The notes under the pieces were generated by a model. That model did no database searches. It was not told the origin of the DNA and saw only the letters and a program-made list of their open reading frames with translations. This document shows, piece after piece, positions 9,542 through 21,484 of a stretch of DNA of 64,000 nt (the stretch's first letter is position 1; each line of letters starts with the position of its first letter). Source of the DNA: Pollenia angustigena (taxonomy: Eukaryota; Arthropoda; Insecta; Diptera; Polleniidae). The position numbers and the translations under genes were made by a program. The DNA is taken from the NCBI GenBank assembly GCA_930367215.1, contig OV884058.1, forward strand, positions 220,204,208-220,268,207, read 5' to 3'.

Positions 9542-11644
9542 GCGACGAATTTTTTGTTATAGCTTTAAAAAAATAAGTTACAAACCGTTTTTACCAAGTT
9601 TTGTAGTGTTGTTGTTATACAACCAACTTCTTTACGATATTTTATCATCTTTCATATCGTTTTTCTCTTTTGTAGACTGTATGTGTTTTTTGTCTACTTT
9701 TCATATTCATCCCATAAAGTAGTTTTGGTTATGATAAAAAAAAATTGCAAAAATACAACCACATTAAAGTGCGTTAAATACCTACTAAAAGTTTTGCTTA
9801 CTTTTTCAAAATGAATAGCTTCTTTCACTCATTATTTAGTATCTTTCTTCTATGACTACTTCTATAACAACTTCTACAACTACTTTTTTCTTATGTAGGC
9901 AAACACATAATGACTTACTTTTGAACACAAAGCATACAGAGATGAAAAAAGTGACGTATGAAAAATGCCCAAATCATTTGCGAGTGCAGCTTTCGAAGAA
10001 AGAGAAAGAAAATGTTTTTTGGTAGTTAAGTGGCAATGTGTAAAAACAGGCCGCTACTATCAACACGAATTGCGTAATCAAAACAAAAATTGCAAAAACG
10101 GCAGCTTTCGAAGAAAAAGACAGAAAAAAGACAATATTTTCTGTCTCGTGACGTATCTGTATGCTCTATGTAGAATTCTAAGTAGTGCTGTTAAGTTTTT
10201 CTGATTACTCAACACATTATTTTGTAGGAGAAGTTTTTACTGCGTACTTCATACAAAAATTATTAAAACTTGAAACGATATTGCGCATAGAATATTTTTA
10301 TAAAGTTGTTAACATTTTTGTTGCTAAAATAAAAATCAAACAAAAATATTTATTGAAAAAGTAAAAAAAAAAAACGTATAAAAATGTTCCAACAAGCGTT
10401 TATTTGAAAATATTTAAGCAATAATTTTTCTGTGTGTATTTGGTGAAGTACAATTTTTGAAAAATTAATAATTTTTTTTTAATCAAAATTAGGCCTTTCA
10501 TGAATAAAAAGGGAACAGAGTTGTTTCGCTCGAAATTTGGGTTTTCCCCTAATACATACTTTAGGGAGAAGGGAACAAATTACTTAGGAAATTTTATCTT
10601 CGACAGGGGTGATTTTTCTGACTTTTTTAACAAACAATGTTCTTTTACTAATTTGAATTTTACTGCAGTTCCTTATTTTGCGTATAAGTGATATTCTTAA
10701 ATTATAACAAGTATACTCAGTTATGTCACATAAATTATGTTATTTTTCATGAGATTTTTAGAAATTTTACTGAAAAAAAATATGGCAGCTTAAAAATTGT
10801 AATACTAATAAAGGAACACTGTGTTACAAAAAATAATAATTTCGAAAAAATAGAATTCCCTATTGGGTTCATATAAACTTCTTGTTGAAAATAAATTGTA
10901 AAGAGGACTGCGAATAAAACATATTTCACTACAATTTATACACGTATCAAGATACAAATACATACATACGCACATACATATGTATGTACTGTGTGAAAAC
11001 ATAATGTGTGTGTGATTGTAGGTGTTTTGTTAGTGTACATATAAATGATCTTTTTTCTGTTACGTTTTGTATGATACAAGTAATTTTATGCAGCATATGA
11101 GTACATCATTCACTTCCTCACTAAATACCCGAGTACACAGATATGCAAACACAATCCCACACGCACATACTGCCAGTATACATTTAAACCTCTACTCATT
11201 TACACTCTCCCGTATACATATGAATACACACACAGCCATACATAGTTACCCGTAAATGTAGAAAATTCCAGCTTTGTATTCACTTACATCGTAAAGTTTA
11301 TGTGATTGTATTTATGACTTTGTATCGTTGTATGAGATATTTACAATTTACATACATACAATTATATATGCTCCACAGTGGGGCAATGGGCGATTAAAAA
11401 AAAAGATAAGAATCGGGGACTTGACTTTTAACAATGTTATGCACCAAACGTTCTAACTTCTGTTCAAGTAGAAAGCAAAGCTGACCGACTACAATATTTC
11501 TTTTGTAAATTTTGTTTTGCAAAAATTTTCCGTTCGAAATGAGAAATGTTCTTTCAAAAAGTGTTGTTTTCAGAATAAAACTGAATATATTAATTGATAG
11601 CTTTGGAAGGCTTAAGGTGACTTGACAAAGTTGGATTTAATTTG
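9542..11644. other. AT-rich stretch with simple sequence, no gene recognised
   Basis: Contains only short frames, a twice-repeated GCAGCTTTCGAAGAAA (near 9988 and 10101) and CATA/CACA-rich sequence from about 10950 to 11240. The frame at 9965-10204 has low-complexity lysine/arginine content and no recognisable domain. Confidence 0.45.
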
Positions 11645-11769
11645 TTTTTCCCTAAAACTTATCCCGCAAAGCTCTACGTTTATCTGCAGGAGACCAGAGT
11701 CACCGACAGGAATCGAACCCGCAAGCCCGATACTGACAGACTAGCTCACTACAGCTAGCCTACCGGGGC
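11645..11769 (-). repeat. tRNA-derived SINE A, copy 1
   Basis: Read on the minus strand it begins CCCCGGTAGGCTAGCTGTAG, contains a B-box-like GGGTTCGATTCC (near 11708-11720) and continues into the body AGACTCTGGTC...CGTAGAGCTTTGCGGGATAAG. Three more copies lie at 23195, 43741 and 56889. The head resembles a tRNA with A- and B-box promoter elements; the body after the head is shared by the copies. Confidence 0.75.
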
Positions 11770-12300
11770 ATGATGGCATTCGCATTTAGAAATATTTTTA
11801 AAGTTTTATAAACTTCTGAACAATTTAATGATTGCTGACTTTAACTTTATTAAGCAAAGCAAAAATCTAAGTAATTCTTGACGATACAACTTTGTGTCTT
11901 CTACTTTATTTTGCTATCGGTATTCGGATTCCTTCGATATTGCTTTTAACAATTAGTTGGAGAATATTATTTATGTCATTTCTGCTTATGCGTTCTAGAT
12001 ATGCAACTTTTATTGTTCTAGTAATTCTTATTAACTGTCATTCAGTATTCATTCCCTTAGTACTACATAATTTGAAACTCGAGCAGTCCATGAAATTTTT
12101 AGTACCTGTTGGTATATTCATATTGCAAACGCCTCTAGCTAGTCTCTTTTTTGGTCCGTTACTTTTACTGCTCATGTTTCAGTTGTATTGAGACATGTTT
12201 AAAGCTCTAGTAACATGAACAAGTGTGAAAGTATACACAAAATTTGTTACGCAAATAACATATCGAACTTGTTCAACAATACTGTATTACCTCAAAATTT
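11770..12300. other. Unassigned stretch with a hydrophobic frame
   Basis: A 99-codon frame (11892-12191, plus) would encode a leucine/isoleucine-rich peptide, but the opposite strand also stays largely open with more charged, coding-like composition and one stop. Neither strand gives a recognisable family. The open frames could be an antisense shadow of a decayed gene; nothing more can be said. Confidence 0.3.
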
Positions 12301-12722
12301 CAAGGCCAGCAAGGCGTGTCCAGGGGTTTGACCGTTTTAAGAGATACCGGCTTCGAATTCACCAATATCGGCAGCGACAATCAATATAGCACATTTAGCT
12401 TGCAAGGTGCCAGTGATCATGTTCTTGATGAAATCTTTTTGACCGGGAGCATCAGTGATGGTGACATAGTATTTGGCAATTTCGAACTTCCACAGAGCGA
12501 TATCGATGGTGATACCACGTTCACGTTGGACCTTCAATTAATCCAAAACCCAGGCGTACTGAAAATAACCCTTACCCATATCCTGAGCTTCCTTTTCGAA
12601 CTTTTTAATGGTACGGTTGTCGATACCACCGCAATTGTAAATCAAGTGGCCAGTGCTGGTGGACTGGCGGAATCAAAGTGGCCAATGACGACAATGCAAA
12701 TATGGATCTTTATCTTACCCAT
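12301..12722 (-). pseudogene. Processed pseudogene of elongation factor 1-alpha, 3'-truncated
   Basis: On the minus strand from the ATG at 12722-12720 the sequence reads as the N-terminal part of the translation GTPase EF-1alpha: an MGK start, GHFDS where the P-loop begins, then, in another frame, [20 protein letters not shown] and [29 protein letters not shown] and NGQTPGHALLA. About 160 codons of a usual 460 or so are present. One base is lost within the P-loop codons, which removes the GKS signature. The reading frame also has TAA codons, at AWVLD-stop-LK and after EAGIS. In DAPGH the H is now Q. There is no intron. Homology stops abruptly after HALLA. Non-functional; identity is firm. Confidence 0.9.
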
Positions 12723-13409
12723 GGCTGTTGTATTGGCTTTGGGTTAATATATAGACTTTTGTTGAACAACTGCGATATAAAACGGTAAAAATCTTGACAT
12801 CCCATCTAATTTTAAAATCAATAAAGGTATAATATGCATTAGCTAGCTTAAGCTACTGTCAAAAATTAACGAGGAGCCTCTCAAATGCACTTGAAACAAG
12901 TAAGAGCGCTATATTCGGCTATAACGAGCCATGGTGCAATAACAACAGAAAGTTATTTAAATACCGCTCTCGACCACTTCTCTACTTTAGCCCACATTTT
13001 GTCAGATGTTGTCTTATGATAAACATGATCATTGTACCTAATTTGGAAACTTTGGCTCTTGCGATTCTCCAGATATATATAAAAAAAACAACAATAACAA
13101 GGGACTAATGGGTAAAATTTGATGCAAAATTTGTGCACATAGGGATTCAGAATATATACATACATATGAATCCCTTAGTGCAGAAAGGGAATTACAGATA
13201 TCTTGATTTGAACTTTTGTGCTCATAGGGATTCAGAATCTATATATAAATCGGCAAAGGCAAAACAGTTAAGAACACTTTTCTCCTCTGTATGTCAACCA
13301 ATTTGAACACTCACAATATTCTGTACGTAAAATTAACTGAAATTGTAACATAAAATAAATGAAACTTCAATTAAAAACCGGTCTACTTATTTTTCATTTA
13401 TTTTTAACA
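12723..13409. other. AT-rich stretch with TAGGGATTCAGAAT repeats
   Basis: CATAGGGATTCAGAAT occurs at about 13138 and 13225, flanking TATGAATCCCTTAGTGCAG (near 13166). That last motif is also the TIR of the element at 14981-15223, so this is probably a fragment of the same family. No gene was recognised. Confidence 0.4.
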
Positions 13410-13981
13410 AAAAGTCCATTTAATTTTTACTGTAAAAAGTTCAACACCATAGAGCCGAATTTCTAAAAAATACCAGACAGACACCTGTCCGCTTGTTTTT
13501 CTTATAAGCGAGAGAGGGAGAATATTATTATTTACTTACCCTGTTACACACGTATGTTTTACTTTTGTTGTACTGACCACGCTGTTTACAGAAGAACACT
13601 CAATTATAAGACACCAGCAGCATGACCAATATGGCTTCGCAAATATTTTACTTTTAAAATTTGATGTATTTAACTAAATTATATTAACAAACAGAAAATG
13701 GGTATTGCTTACACAAAACAAGCAATTTATTTTTTATAAATGCTAAAAATTAATTTTTGTTAGTACAATTATATAAAATAACTTAATATTTAATTGTTTT
13801 TACTGAATATGGTGTTAAATTCTTGACAGTCAAATTTTATAAAATAACTGCATATTTATTTGTATTTACGGAATATGTAGTTAATTTTTTGACAATTAAT
13901 TTATAAAAGATAACTGAAAATTAATTTGGTTTTACGGAATTCGTGGTTGAATTTTTGACAGTAAAAATTAAATGAACTTTT
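13410..13981. repeat. TIR element containing three ~68-bp tandem repeats
   Basis: AAAGTCCATTTAATTTTTAC near 13411 is mirrored by an inverted copy ending near 13981 (about 45 bp, several mismatches). Between about 13771 and 13971 there are three diverged tandem units of about 68 bp, each TATAAAATAACT...TTTACGGAAT...GGTTAATTTTTGACAGT. The last unit merges into the right arm, so the TIR itself may have been amplified. No coding capacity. Confidence 0.5.
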
Positions 13982-14980
13982 CGTTGCTTTAAATTACATT
14001 TTTATTTAATTTATCATAAAGAAGAATTTAACTCAATCAACGGACAATATTAACTGCAACTGAAAATCCGTATTAATATGCACTTAGTTTTTTGAATAAC
14101 TGTTAGAATCAGTTAAAAATAAATTTGCTTGGAATTTTAAATGTTTATTTATTTAAAAATTACTGAACGGAATATTTCTTAAATAAACTACAGTCCGTTA
14201 CTGTAATAATATTCTGAGTGAACAAAATATACACCATTTGAAAGATATTTACGTACAGAAGTGCACAATATATATTTTATTAAAATCTGTTCGTTATTTT
14301 TAGAGTAATAAGCGTTCATATTTTCTACTAACCCATATGCAATACAAAATTTTAATTTTTTTATTTTGCAATTATCAAATAATAAAAGAATATGGTGGTA
14401 GAATAATCACATTTTCTAGAAACCGATTTTCGAATATTTCGACTATCAGCTAAATTATGAATAAAAATTGAATTTAAATGGGAAAAATGGGGAAGGGAAA
14501 AATTCTGGGGAATTTTTTTTCATAATTGGGCTGTTTATAAATATGGGAAATTAAATTTTTTTATTTCACTTTTCCGCGCTGCATGTGTTAATTTTATATA
14601 ATATTGAACTTAGAAACATAATATAATAGGTGCATGGTCCTAAGTGAATAAGAATGTGTAAAGGGAAGGTTTTTGGTACTTTTTCGTTCAAGATCGGGTA
14701 CTTTGATTAATTTTCGTTAATATTAGACATAGAAAAATAATAATAATGATACTTTTTTTGTTTTTCAATTGATGTTTTTTTATATCGAACTTACAAAATT
14801 TAATTAACTCACGTGGAAGATAAAATTTGAACAGGAGTTTGGCTCATCGCCAAATCGATCCGATTAGACGGAAAAAATAAATGCTCGAAACAATTAAATT
14901 CATATAAACTTAGATGTTCTATGTTTCCTTTATATTTACATAAAAATTTGTGGTTGAATTTTGACCATAAGGCGAACACT

Positions 14981-15223
14981 ATATGAATCCCTTAGTGCAG
15001 AAAGGGAATTATTTCAAAACATCAATTTTGAGATAATCAATTAAAGCAGTGTACTTAATAATAACAAATGCAAGTTTTATGTTCTTAGCTCGTAGGGGGG
15101 AGATCTGACTTTAATTTGAAGTTCTCTAAAATGAGTCTTTTAAAACTGGTTTCTTAGCAATACTCAAATAAGGTACATGAAGTTAATGTCAATAGTTCCC
15201 TTTCTGCACTTATGGATTCATAT
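14981..15223. repeat. MITE with ATATGAATCCCTTAGTGCAG ends
   Basis: About 32-bp TIRs, 28 matching, ATATGAATCCCTTAGTGCAG at the left and the inverted form ending at 15223. The 243-bp element has no coding sequence. A single related arm occurs near 13166. The stretch from 13982 to 14980 before it is AT-rich and otherwise featureless. Confidence 0.6.
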
Positions 15224-15299
15224 AATTTATAGGGATCAAAGATAGCTAGTGTAGAAATTACAAACGCAATGACAAAGTTATAAAGGGTGTCCAAATTTG

Positions 15300-15530
15300 A
15301 GGCAACCGATGCTTTTTGTGACGGAAAATTAACAACTTAGACGTAGAGAATAAGTGTTTTCAAGAGGATAGTGCCACTTGCCACACAGCAAGAGAAACAA
15401 TGGATCTTTTAAAAGAAAAGTTTGAAGGTCACATTATTTCTCGTTGAGAAGAAGTGAATTGGCCGCCAAGATCGTGCGATTTGACGCCTATAGCCTGCTT
15501 TTTGTGAGGTTTTTAGAAATCAAAAAATCC
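15300..15530 (+). pseudogene. Fragment of a DD41D mariner transposase
   Basis: The plus strand encodes a broken version of the catalytic core around the second and third aspartates: FQEDSATCHTARETMDLL, then a stop, then EEVNWPPRSCDLTPIACFL. QQDG has become QEDS and PLDFF has become PIACF, so the third catalytic D is lost. There are at least two in-frame stops and no TIR. It is a close relative of the intact element at 7207-8514. Confidence 0.75.
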
Positions 15531-15572
15531 CATAACAATTCTTAACAGCTAAACAGTTTAAAAACAACATTA

Positions 15573-15945
15573 TCAGATATTGAAGAGCGGAGAATTTTGC
15601 TTAAACATTGGAAGCCTGCCTAGCGATTTAGACATGTCGGTCTCTCTGGCTGTCTGTCTGTTGTTAGCACGCTTTCTTACAAAAGTTCCTCTAGGTAATT
15701 TGTTTATGGCTGCTTGAGAGATTCTCACGGAATAAATATTTAACAATACTGGGGACAGTATGCAACATTGCTGGATGCCTCTCAATATTGTAATGTTATC
15801 ATAGAGCTCTCCGTTAATTTCAATAGGATTTCCTTGTCCCCTATATCGATTGACAGACGGACGTTCATTGATTTGTCGTGTTGCACTGTATCAAACGCTT
15901 TTTAGTTATCTGCGAACCACAAGAAAACATCCTTTTATAAATCTA
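15573..15945 (-). pseudogene. Decayed non-LTR reverse transcriptase fragment
   Basis: Minus-strand translation gives KAFDTVQHDKSMNVRL (reverse transcriptase region with the FxKAFD motif, upstream near 15870-15900). After a frame change it gives RGIQQCCILSPVLLNIYS, the counterpart of the RGVRQGCxLSPLLFNxY motif. The distance between the two fits a LINE palm domain. Stops and frameshifts make it non-functional. The clade is not assigned. Confidence 0.7.
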
Positions 15946-16334
15946 TATATTTTTTTTTAGTATCTATCAGAGAACGGCTTTGTGCGATTGCAAAAAATTC
16001 GCATTAAATCAACAACATAAAATACACTCATTTGTGTTCATGCAATCAAACTTCGGTGTTGTTTTAAAATTAATTCAAGTCATGCACAGCGTATTGGCTT
16101 TGCCATTCATACCATGTTAAACTTCGTTCGCCAATTATTGCTTTGGTAAAAAACATGCACAAAGAAAAATACACTAAAATCATTGCTCTGATGACTATTC
16201 AGCAGCTGAAACAATTTCCATAGAAGCAGAAGACGTTTTTATTTTTTATCATTTCTTAAAAAGTACAGTAGTACAATGTACAATGTATTGTTGTTATTGT
16301 TGTTAATGTTGCTTGTTGCGCTTTTAAAAAAATA
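15946..16334. other. AT-rich stretch, nothing recognised
   Basis: No repeat ends or coding remnants were seen. Confidence 0.5.
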
Positions 16335-16708
16335 CCCTGCAAATAATAGGACTAGTCCAAACACGCGTGTAAAATGTAGCCCACAAGGGACTAGGACTAG
16401 TCCAAAAGTAACCCAAACTTATGGAAAAAACATGGTCTATTTAATATTATGATGTCCTAGGGCAGGACTATATAACCCAGCTTTGGATTACAAAGGAGTA
16501 GTATTAAATTAACTCCATGGTATTGGTACTCAAGAGGATAAGTTTTGAAGTCGTTTCCAAACGAACACATTTCGTTAAAAAACGAAGACATGTCGTCTCA
16601 CTACAAACACTTTTATACAATGACATGGTCCATGCTTGCATTACATCGGACGAGTCCAATGAGTAGTCCATTTGATAAAAATCAGGTGGTCCAATATTAT
16701 TTGCTGGC
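16335..16708. repeat. 374-bp MITE, copy 1 (CCCTGCAAATAA ends)
   Basis: Starts CCCTGCAAATAATAGGACTA and ends in the inverted form (ATTATTTGCTGGC). The copy at 63390-63763 has exactly the same length and high identity. The interior is studded with GGACTAGTCC, GGACCAGTCC and TGGTCC motifs. A frame inside (MSSHYKHF...TMTWSMLALHRTSP) is open in both copies but lies inside this repeat and has no known domain. Confidence 0.7.
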
Positions 16709-17748
16709 TAAACACAAAAACAAATTGGACAATACAACTAGTTTATTTAAACGTATGCCTACAACAATCATACCAACAAAGCGACTCGTACTCATACCAA
16801 TTTACATTCGTCGTTGTGTCATCGAGTGGACAATGACTCCTTAATTGCAAAAGCAAAAGAATAAATACCGTTTGACTTTAAGAAATTGTGTTATTGCGTG
16901 TGCAACAATAAATGCAAACGAAGCACTTTCAATAAAAAACTCACACATGCACAAGTCAAATGTGTACAAAACGATGTTAAAATTACCAACGTTGAACTTT
17001 GTTTTGCAGGCAAAGAGTTAATGTAAATTATAGCGTATGAGTAAATTAACAAAAATAGTGGATTTTGCAGTTCTTTGGTATCTATAAAGAGAAAAGTGGT
17101 TAACGAGTACCCATTCCTTTTTCCCAAATCGGAGTATCTGCTTTAAGCCTTTAAAATAATTTTCTCTTTCTTTTAAAGTTTCCCATTGTGCGCTTCAGCT
17201 AACACTTTTTCACTTATACATTGTATATTAAATGATTACTAAATTATATGTGTAAATGTATGCGAATTTATATGTGTACGTTTGTTACATTTAGAACATT
17301 CATGTTCATATTTATCAATAAAATTCCCATAAAGTTTTGTGGTTTGTATTAATACGGGCACGTTAGTTTTTTTCACGCTGTGTTTTTTTTTTTATTTTTT
17401 TTTTTATTTTTTATTTTTGCTTACATTCCATTTAGCCAATACTTTTGCTGGGGAGGTATTGTTGTCATCATAAAATAAAAAATATACCGTCAGTCATACA
17501 ACATTTTATATCCCTACGCGTGGCGACATGATTTCATAATATTTGGTAGGAGTTGACGGCCACAATCCTTGTCTATTGAATGTTGGAATGCCTAAATGAA
17601 ATTATGCAGTTATGGATATACTAAAAAAAAGATATTTTAAAGTAAAAATATTTGAATTTTGCCGTAAATTTAAAAATATTGAAAAAAGCTTAAAAATAGC
17701 CCGTGAGCAACACAACCCAAAATTCATAATAATAATAATAATTAAAAA
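16709..17748. other. AT-rich stretch, nothing recognised
   Basis: Long T- and A-runs (about 17385-17415) and short frames only. Confidence 0.5.
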
Positions 17749-18000
17749 GCTGTGAGTGTTAAACGGCAAAACCCTCTGAAGAGATTGTAAGAGTTATCTG
17801 TCAGTAAAAGCCTGGGTTCGAGCCCAGCGGCAGTCAAGAATGAAAAATTATCAATAAAAATTTGAATTAATTTCATGTTGCAAAATTACTTTCTTCATAA
17901 AAAGAATTAAATGAAAATTAAATTTTATGAACTTTAGCCTTATTAAAATATCGAAATTTGGATTAAAACTTATAAACAGTTCAACAAAATAACCACAATA
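17749..18000 (+). repeat. SINE-like repeat B, copy 2
   Basis: Begins GCTGTGAGTGTTAAACGGC, as does the copy at 3624. It carries a clear B-box (GGGTTCGAGCCC near 17813-17824) and ends in the shared 3' sequence TTCAACAAAATAACCACAAT. Copy 3, which keeps only the 3' half, is at 34431-34565. Confidence 0.6.
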
Positions 18001-19309
18001 CTAATTAATAAAAAAACGTTTAAGATTAAGAAACTAAACAGTTCGAAATTAAAATCTTAATCTGACTATTTGTTGAATTTCATCGAAATTCTCTTAATTT
18101 TTCAATTTCAACAAATATTTTTCTTTGACTGTAATCTCCTGGCATACGTTGCTCATGTGTTGTGGTGTTTACTATCACTTAACACACCAGAGAATTTGTG
18201 TCAGGATATACGAGCAGTTTTATATGCTAGTAAGTTAGTGTGTGTGTGTGTGCAAATATTAATATGCGTGATTGTGTGAGCATGTGGTTGCCACTGAAAC
18301 AATAAAAGCTACAAAATAAAACAAAATAAAAAAGCCCATATAAAACACATAGACACAGATAAAGAAATGAAGCGAAAATTACATTTAGAAAGTTTGTTTT
18401 AATGGAAATTGGTTTTGTATTATTTTGTATGGGTTTATGTGTTTTGTTTGAGTGTGTTTTTTAAGGATGGTATTTGTAGATGTTTATAAAAAAAATATTA
18501 TATGAAAAAGAAAATGTACATACACATGAGTTTAAGGAAGTATTAAAACTTTTCTTGCTTTCTATTAACATCAGGCTAAAGTTGTGATGAATGAAAAAGT
18601 TTGTTGCAAATTAAATGTGTTATTAATTGGGTTTTAAAATTTAAAAGTTTAAATATTAATCTCATCAAATTTTCTAACTTTTTTTTACGATTTCAAACAC
18701 TTTTCGAAATGAAACTTTTCTTCACCAAACCTTAAGTTTATGTTAAATGATAATTTTTTGAACAAAAAAATGGGGTTTGGCGTAAAAAGGGTGCTTTTTC
18801 TAGCGTGACCCAAAGTAAATTCGCTTAAAGTTTTGTGTGAAAAATCGCCTAAGCAAATTATGGCCTGGCCGAAAAGCTTAAGTTAGCGATTTGGGATTTT
18901 TTAGTTCGGGATTTTAAAATTCGGCATTTTCGAATACAGGATTTTGAATTTGGGAATTTGAGTTTCTGGCATGTGACCCCAACCCAAATAAGTACCTATG
19001 ACTAAAACTAATTTGTAAAAAAAAAAAAAATTAAAAAAAAAAATTATTTTTTTTGTGGCCTTGCTTCACCATTTTTGGATATAATTTCCACTTTTATTAT
19101 TTGGGCCATTTTTCATTTACGTTGGGCGATTTTGTACACATTGCTTTCGGTCATGTTGTCTACAGCCCTTTTTCTATTAAATGTCACAGTTTTTTTTTTT
19201 TTGTAAAACGTAGCTTTTAATGTGAAGTGTTAAAATTTTATGACACAAGACATTGTCTGTGTACAAAGAACCATTAATTTAAAACGGTCCATTTTATAAT
19301 TAGTTACTT
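18001..19309. other. AT-rich stretch with a short GGGATTTT array
   Basis: At about 18885-18960 a roughly 17-bp unit, TTCGGGATTTTRAAATT, is repeated four to five times in degenerate form. The rest has (GT)n at 18237-18252 and A/T runs. No gene was recognised. Confidence 0.45.
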
Positions 19310-19870
19310 TTTATACTTTATATAGGTACTTTTTAAGTCAAAATGGTACATTTTATGAAAATAGTACTTAATATGTAAAATTGTACTTTTTATGTAAAAT
19401 TTAATTTTTTATGTAAAAACGGTACTTTTTATGTAAAATTGGTACTTTTTGTGTAAAACGGTACTTCTTAGAAAAAAAATTAACCATCTATGTAAAAAAG
19501 TACTTTTTATGTAGAAATGTACCATTTATGTTAAAATGTACCATTTACGCAAAAAGTACTTTTTACGTAAGCAGTACGTTTTATGTAAAAATGTACTTTT
19601 TATGTAAATATGTACTATTTAAGTAGAAAGTAATTTTTATTAAAAAAAAGATACTTTTTACGTCAAATGGTACTTTTTGTGTTTAAGGGTATTTACATGT
19701 AAAACTGTACTTTATATGTAAAAATGTTCTTTTTATGTAAAAAGTTACGTTTCACGTTTAAAGATAGTTTTGATGTAAAAAGGTACTTATGTAAAAAATT
19801 AATTGAAAAAAGTTCATTTACAAAAAAGTTCATTTGTAAAAAAGTACTTATGTCAAAACATACTTTTTAT
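19310..19870 (+). repeat. Degenerate minisatellite (GTACTTTTTATGTAAA)n
   Basis: Roughly thirty diverged units of 16-19 bp follow one another, each containing GTACTTTTTATGTAAA or a close variant. The array is interrupted by the hAT-type MITE at 19879-20330 and continues briefly to about 20460. Related arrays in other orientations lie at 49500-50210 and 57150-57300. Confidence 0.8.
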
Positions 19871-19878
19871 GTTAAAAG

Positions 19879-20330
19879 CAGTGTTCGAAAATAAACAGTA
19901 CATTATTTAACGTTCGGCTCACACACCCAGGAACGATATCTATTTTTTTAGTGATTGTGTAGACATACACAACCCTTAATACCGTTCGTAACTATTTTCA
20001 AGAAAAAAACAGAACAATTGTAGTGATACTGTAAACAAACATTATATTTTAACCAGCCAAAAGGGACGAACATTAACGAGCCGAGCCGAACCGAACACAT
20101 TGAAGTTTGTGGATTATCAAAAAAAAAAAAACCGAACGGAATTAAATATTCAAATCTTTTGTTGAGTTTGATAAAAACAGTAATATTTTTGTGTTCGAAA
20201 GATGACTAACAGGGAAACGTTATTTTTTTTTAATGATTTTCTACACCAACACTATTAGTGTTTGTGTTTTCCACAAATCTACCGAGCCGAACATTAAGAA
20301 ACGACATTAAGTGTTTATTTTCGAACACTG
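19879..20330. mobile_element. hAT-type MITE (CAGTGTTCGAAAATAAACA ends), copy 1
   Basis: TIRs CAGTGTTCGAAAATAAACA and its inverted copy bound a 452-bp element flanked by the 8-bp duplication GTTAAAAG (19871-19878 and 20331-20338), the hAT signature. No coding capacity. It landed inside the GTACTTTTT minisatellite. Diverged copies lie at 35165-40467 (split by a LINE) and 56687-57121. Confidence 0.88.
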
Positions 20331-20460
20331 GTTAAAAGGCATCTTTAATGTAAAAAGCTATTTGTTATGTTCAAAAGTACTTTTAATATAAAAAGCGATT
20401 TGTTATCTTAAAAGTAGCTTTTTATGTCAAAAATCAAAAAAGTTTCTTTGTAAAAAGGGA

Positions 20461-21484
20461 ATTTTTCGGGTTCGTCCAAAATCTTTTTTTAAAAGATGTT
20501 GTTTTGCAAAATTAGAAATGTTTCTCGGTACTTATTATAGGATTTTGTTCTTTGATTAATAAAAGAAATTTAACGTAATTTATTTTAAACCTTAAGTTAC
20601 TTACAATTTACGTCTTTTAATAAGCAAAGCTAAAGCAAAATTCATGCGAAGTCTTAATCGAAATTAAAGACAAAAATGTCATAAAAATGCTGACAAGAAA
20701 AAATTATTTATAGCATCTCATTATTCTTGTACTTCGGTTCTTATTCAGGAAAATACATTTTAAAGTGAATAAAAAAACACCCACACAAGTTCAAACATAT
20801 TGGCACACTAATACAAGCCAAAGCTACAGTGCTTCCTAAAAAAAACCACAATGATTTTCTTATTTTTCCCAAAAACCCTGTTACCCCTGCCAACAAAAAG
20901 GAGCTATAAAAATCTTGAATTTCTCTTGTAGTGTAGCGAAAAGATGTTGTTCGTAAAAATAAATGCCAAAGAATTTACCCACACACAAGATACACATTTA
21001 CATACACGCTCACCCACAATCGTTGGTTAGAAACACACACACAACCACTCACAGATAAACACACATGCATGGCCACAATACACAAAAATCAGCAGCATTA
21101 AACACAAAACAAAACATAAAAAATAGAAAACGAAAAATGAAGGAAAAACTTAAAAAAAAAAAAAAAACAACCAAGAAATAATCTTAATATTCCTTCAAGT
21201 ACATCTCCGGGTACAAATAGAATTCGGTAAAGTGAGAAAATAACTTGACTTTAACTTGAGACAGCCAAGGAAACAATATTTGTTCTTGTTTTAAGCAGAA
21301 AGGACAATAAGGTATAAATGGGAGCGAAAAACATCACATCTCCCTCGTCACCATTCTGTATCAGTAGTTAAAGATTAACGAAAATATTGGAGAAGCCCCA
21401 CATACACATTGCGCTTACTAATGAAGTAAATGGAATGAACCTGCAAATTAAGATTTTTAGTTAATGCGAAAACTTAACACATGT
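20461..21484. other. AT-rich stretch with a weak core-promoter candidate
   Basis: Mostly simple sequence (CACA-rich near 20990-21060, a long A-run near 21150). The only notable item is the TATAAATGG/TCAGTAGTT pair at about 21313-21367, listed separately. Confidence 0.4.
21313..21367 (+). promoter_or_regulatory. Weak candidate core promoter
   Basis: TATAAATGGGAGCG is followed 48 bp later by ATCAGTAGTTAAAG, which resembles a fly initiator. The spacing is larger than the usual 25-35 bp. The ATGs downstream open only very short frames (ATGGAATGA; ATGAACCTG...). It may be chance in AT-rich DNA. Confidence 0.15.

Noticed and set aside
11892..12191. Hydrophobic 99-aa frame as a membrane receptor exon
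   Set aside because: No receptor signature is visible, and the antisense strand is equally open with more protein-like composition.
12316..12747. 143-codon plus-strand frame
   Set aside because: It is antisense to the EF-1alpha pseudogene, whose minus-strand peptide is clearly recognisable.
16545..16844. 99-codon frame partly shared with 63572-63853
   Set aside because: It lies mostly inside the 374-bp MITE, runs out of it at different points in the two copies and has no recognisable domain.
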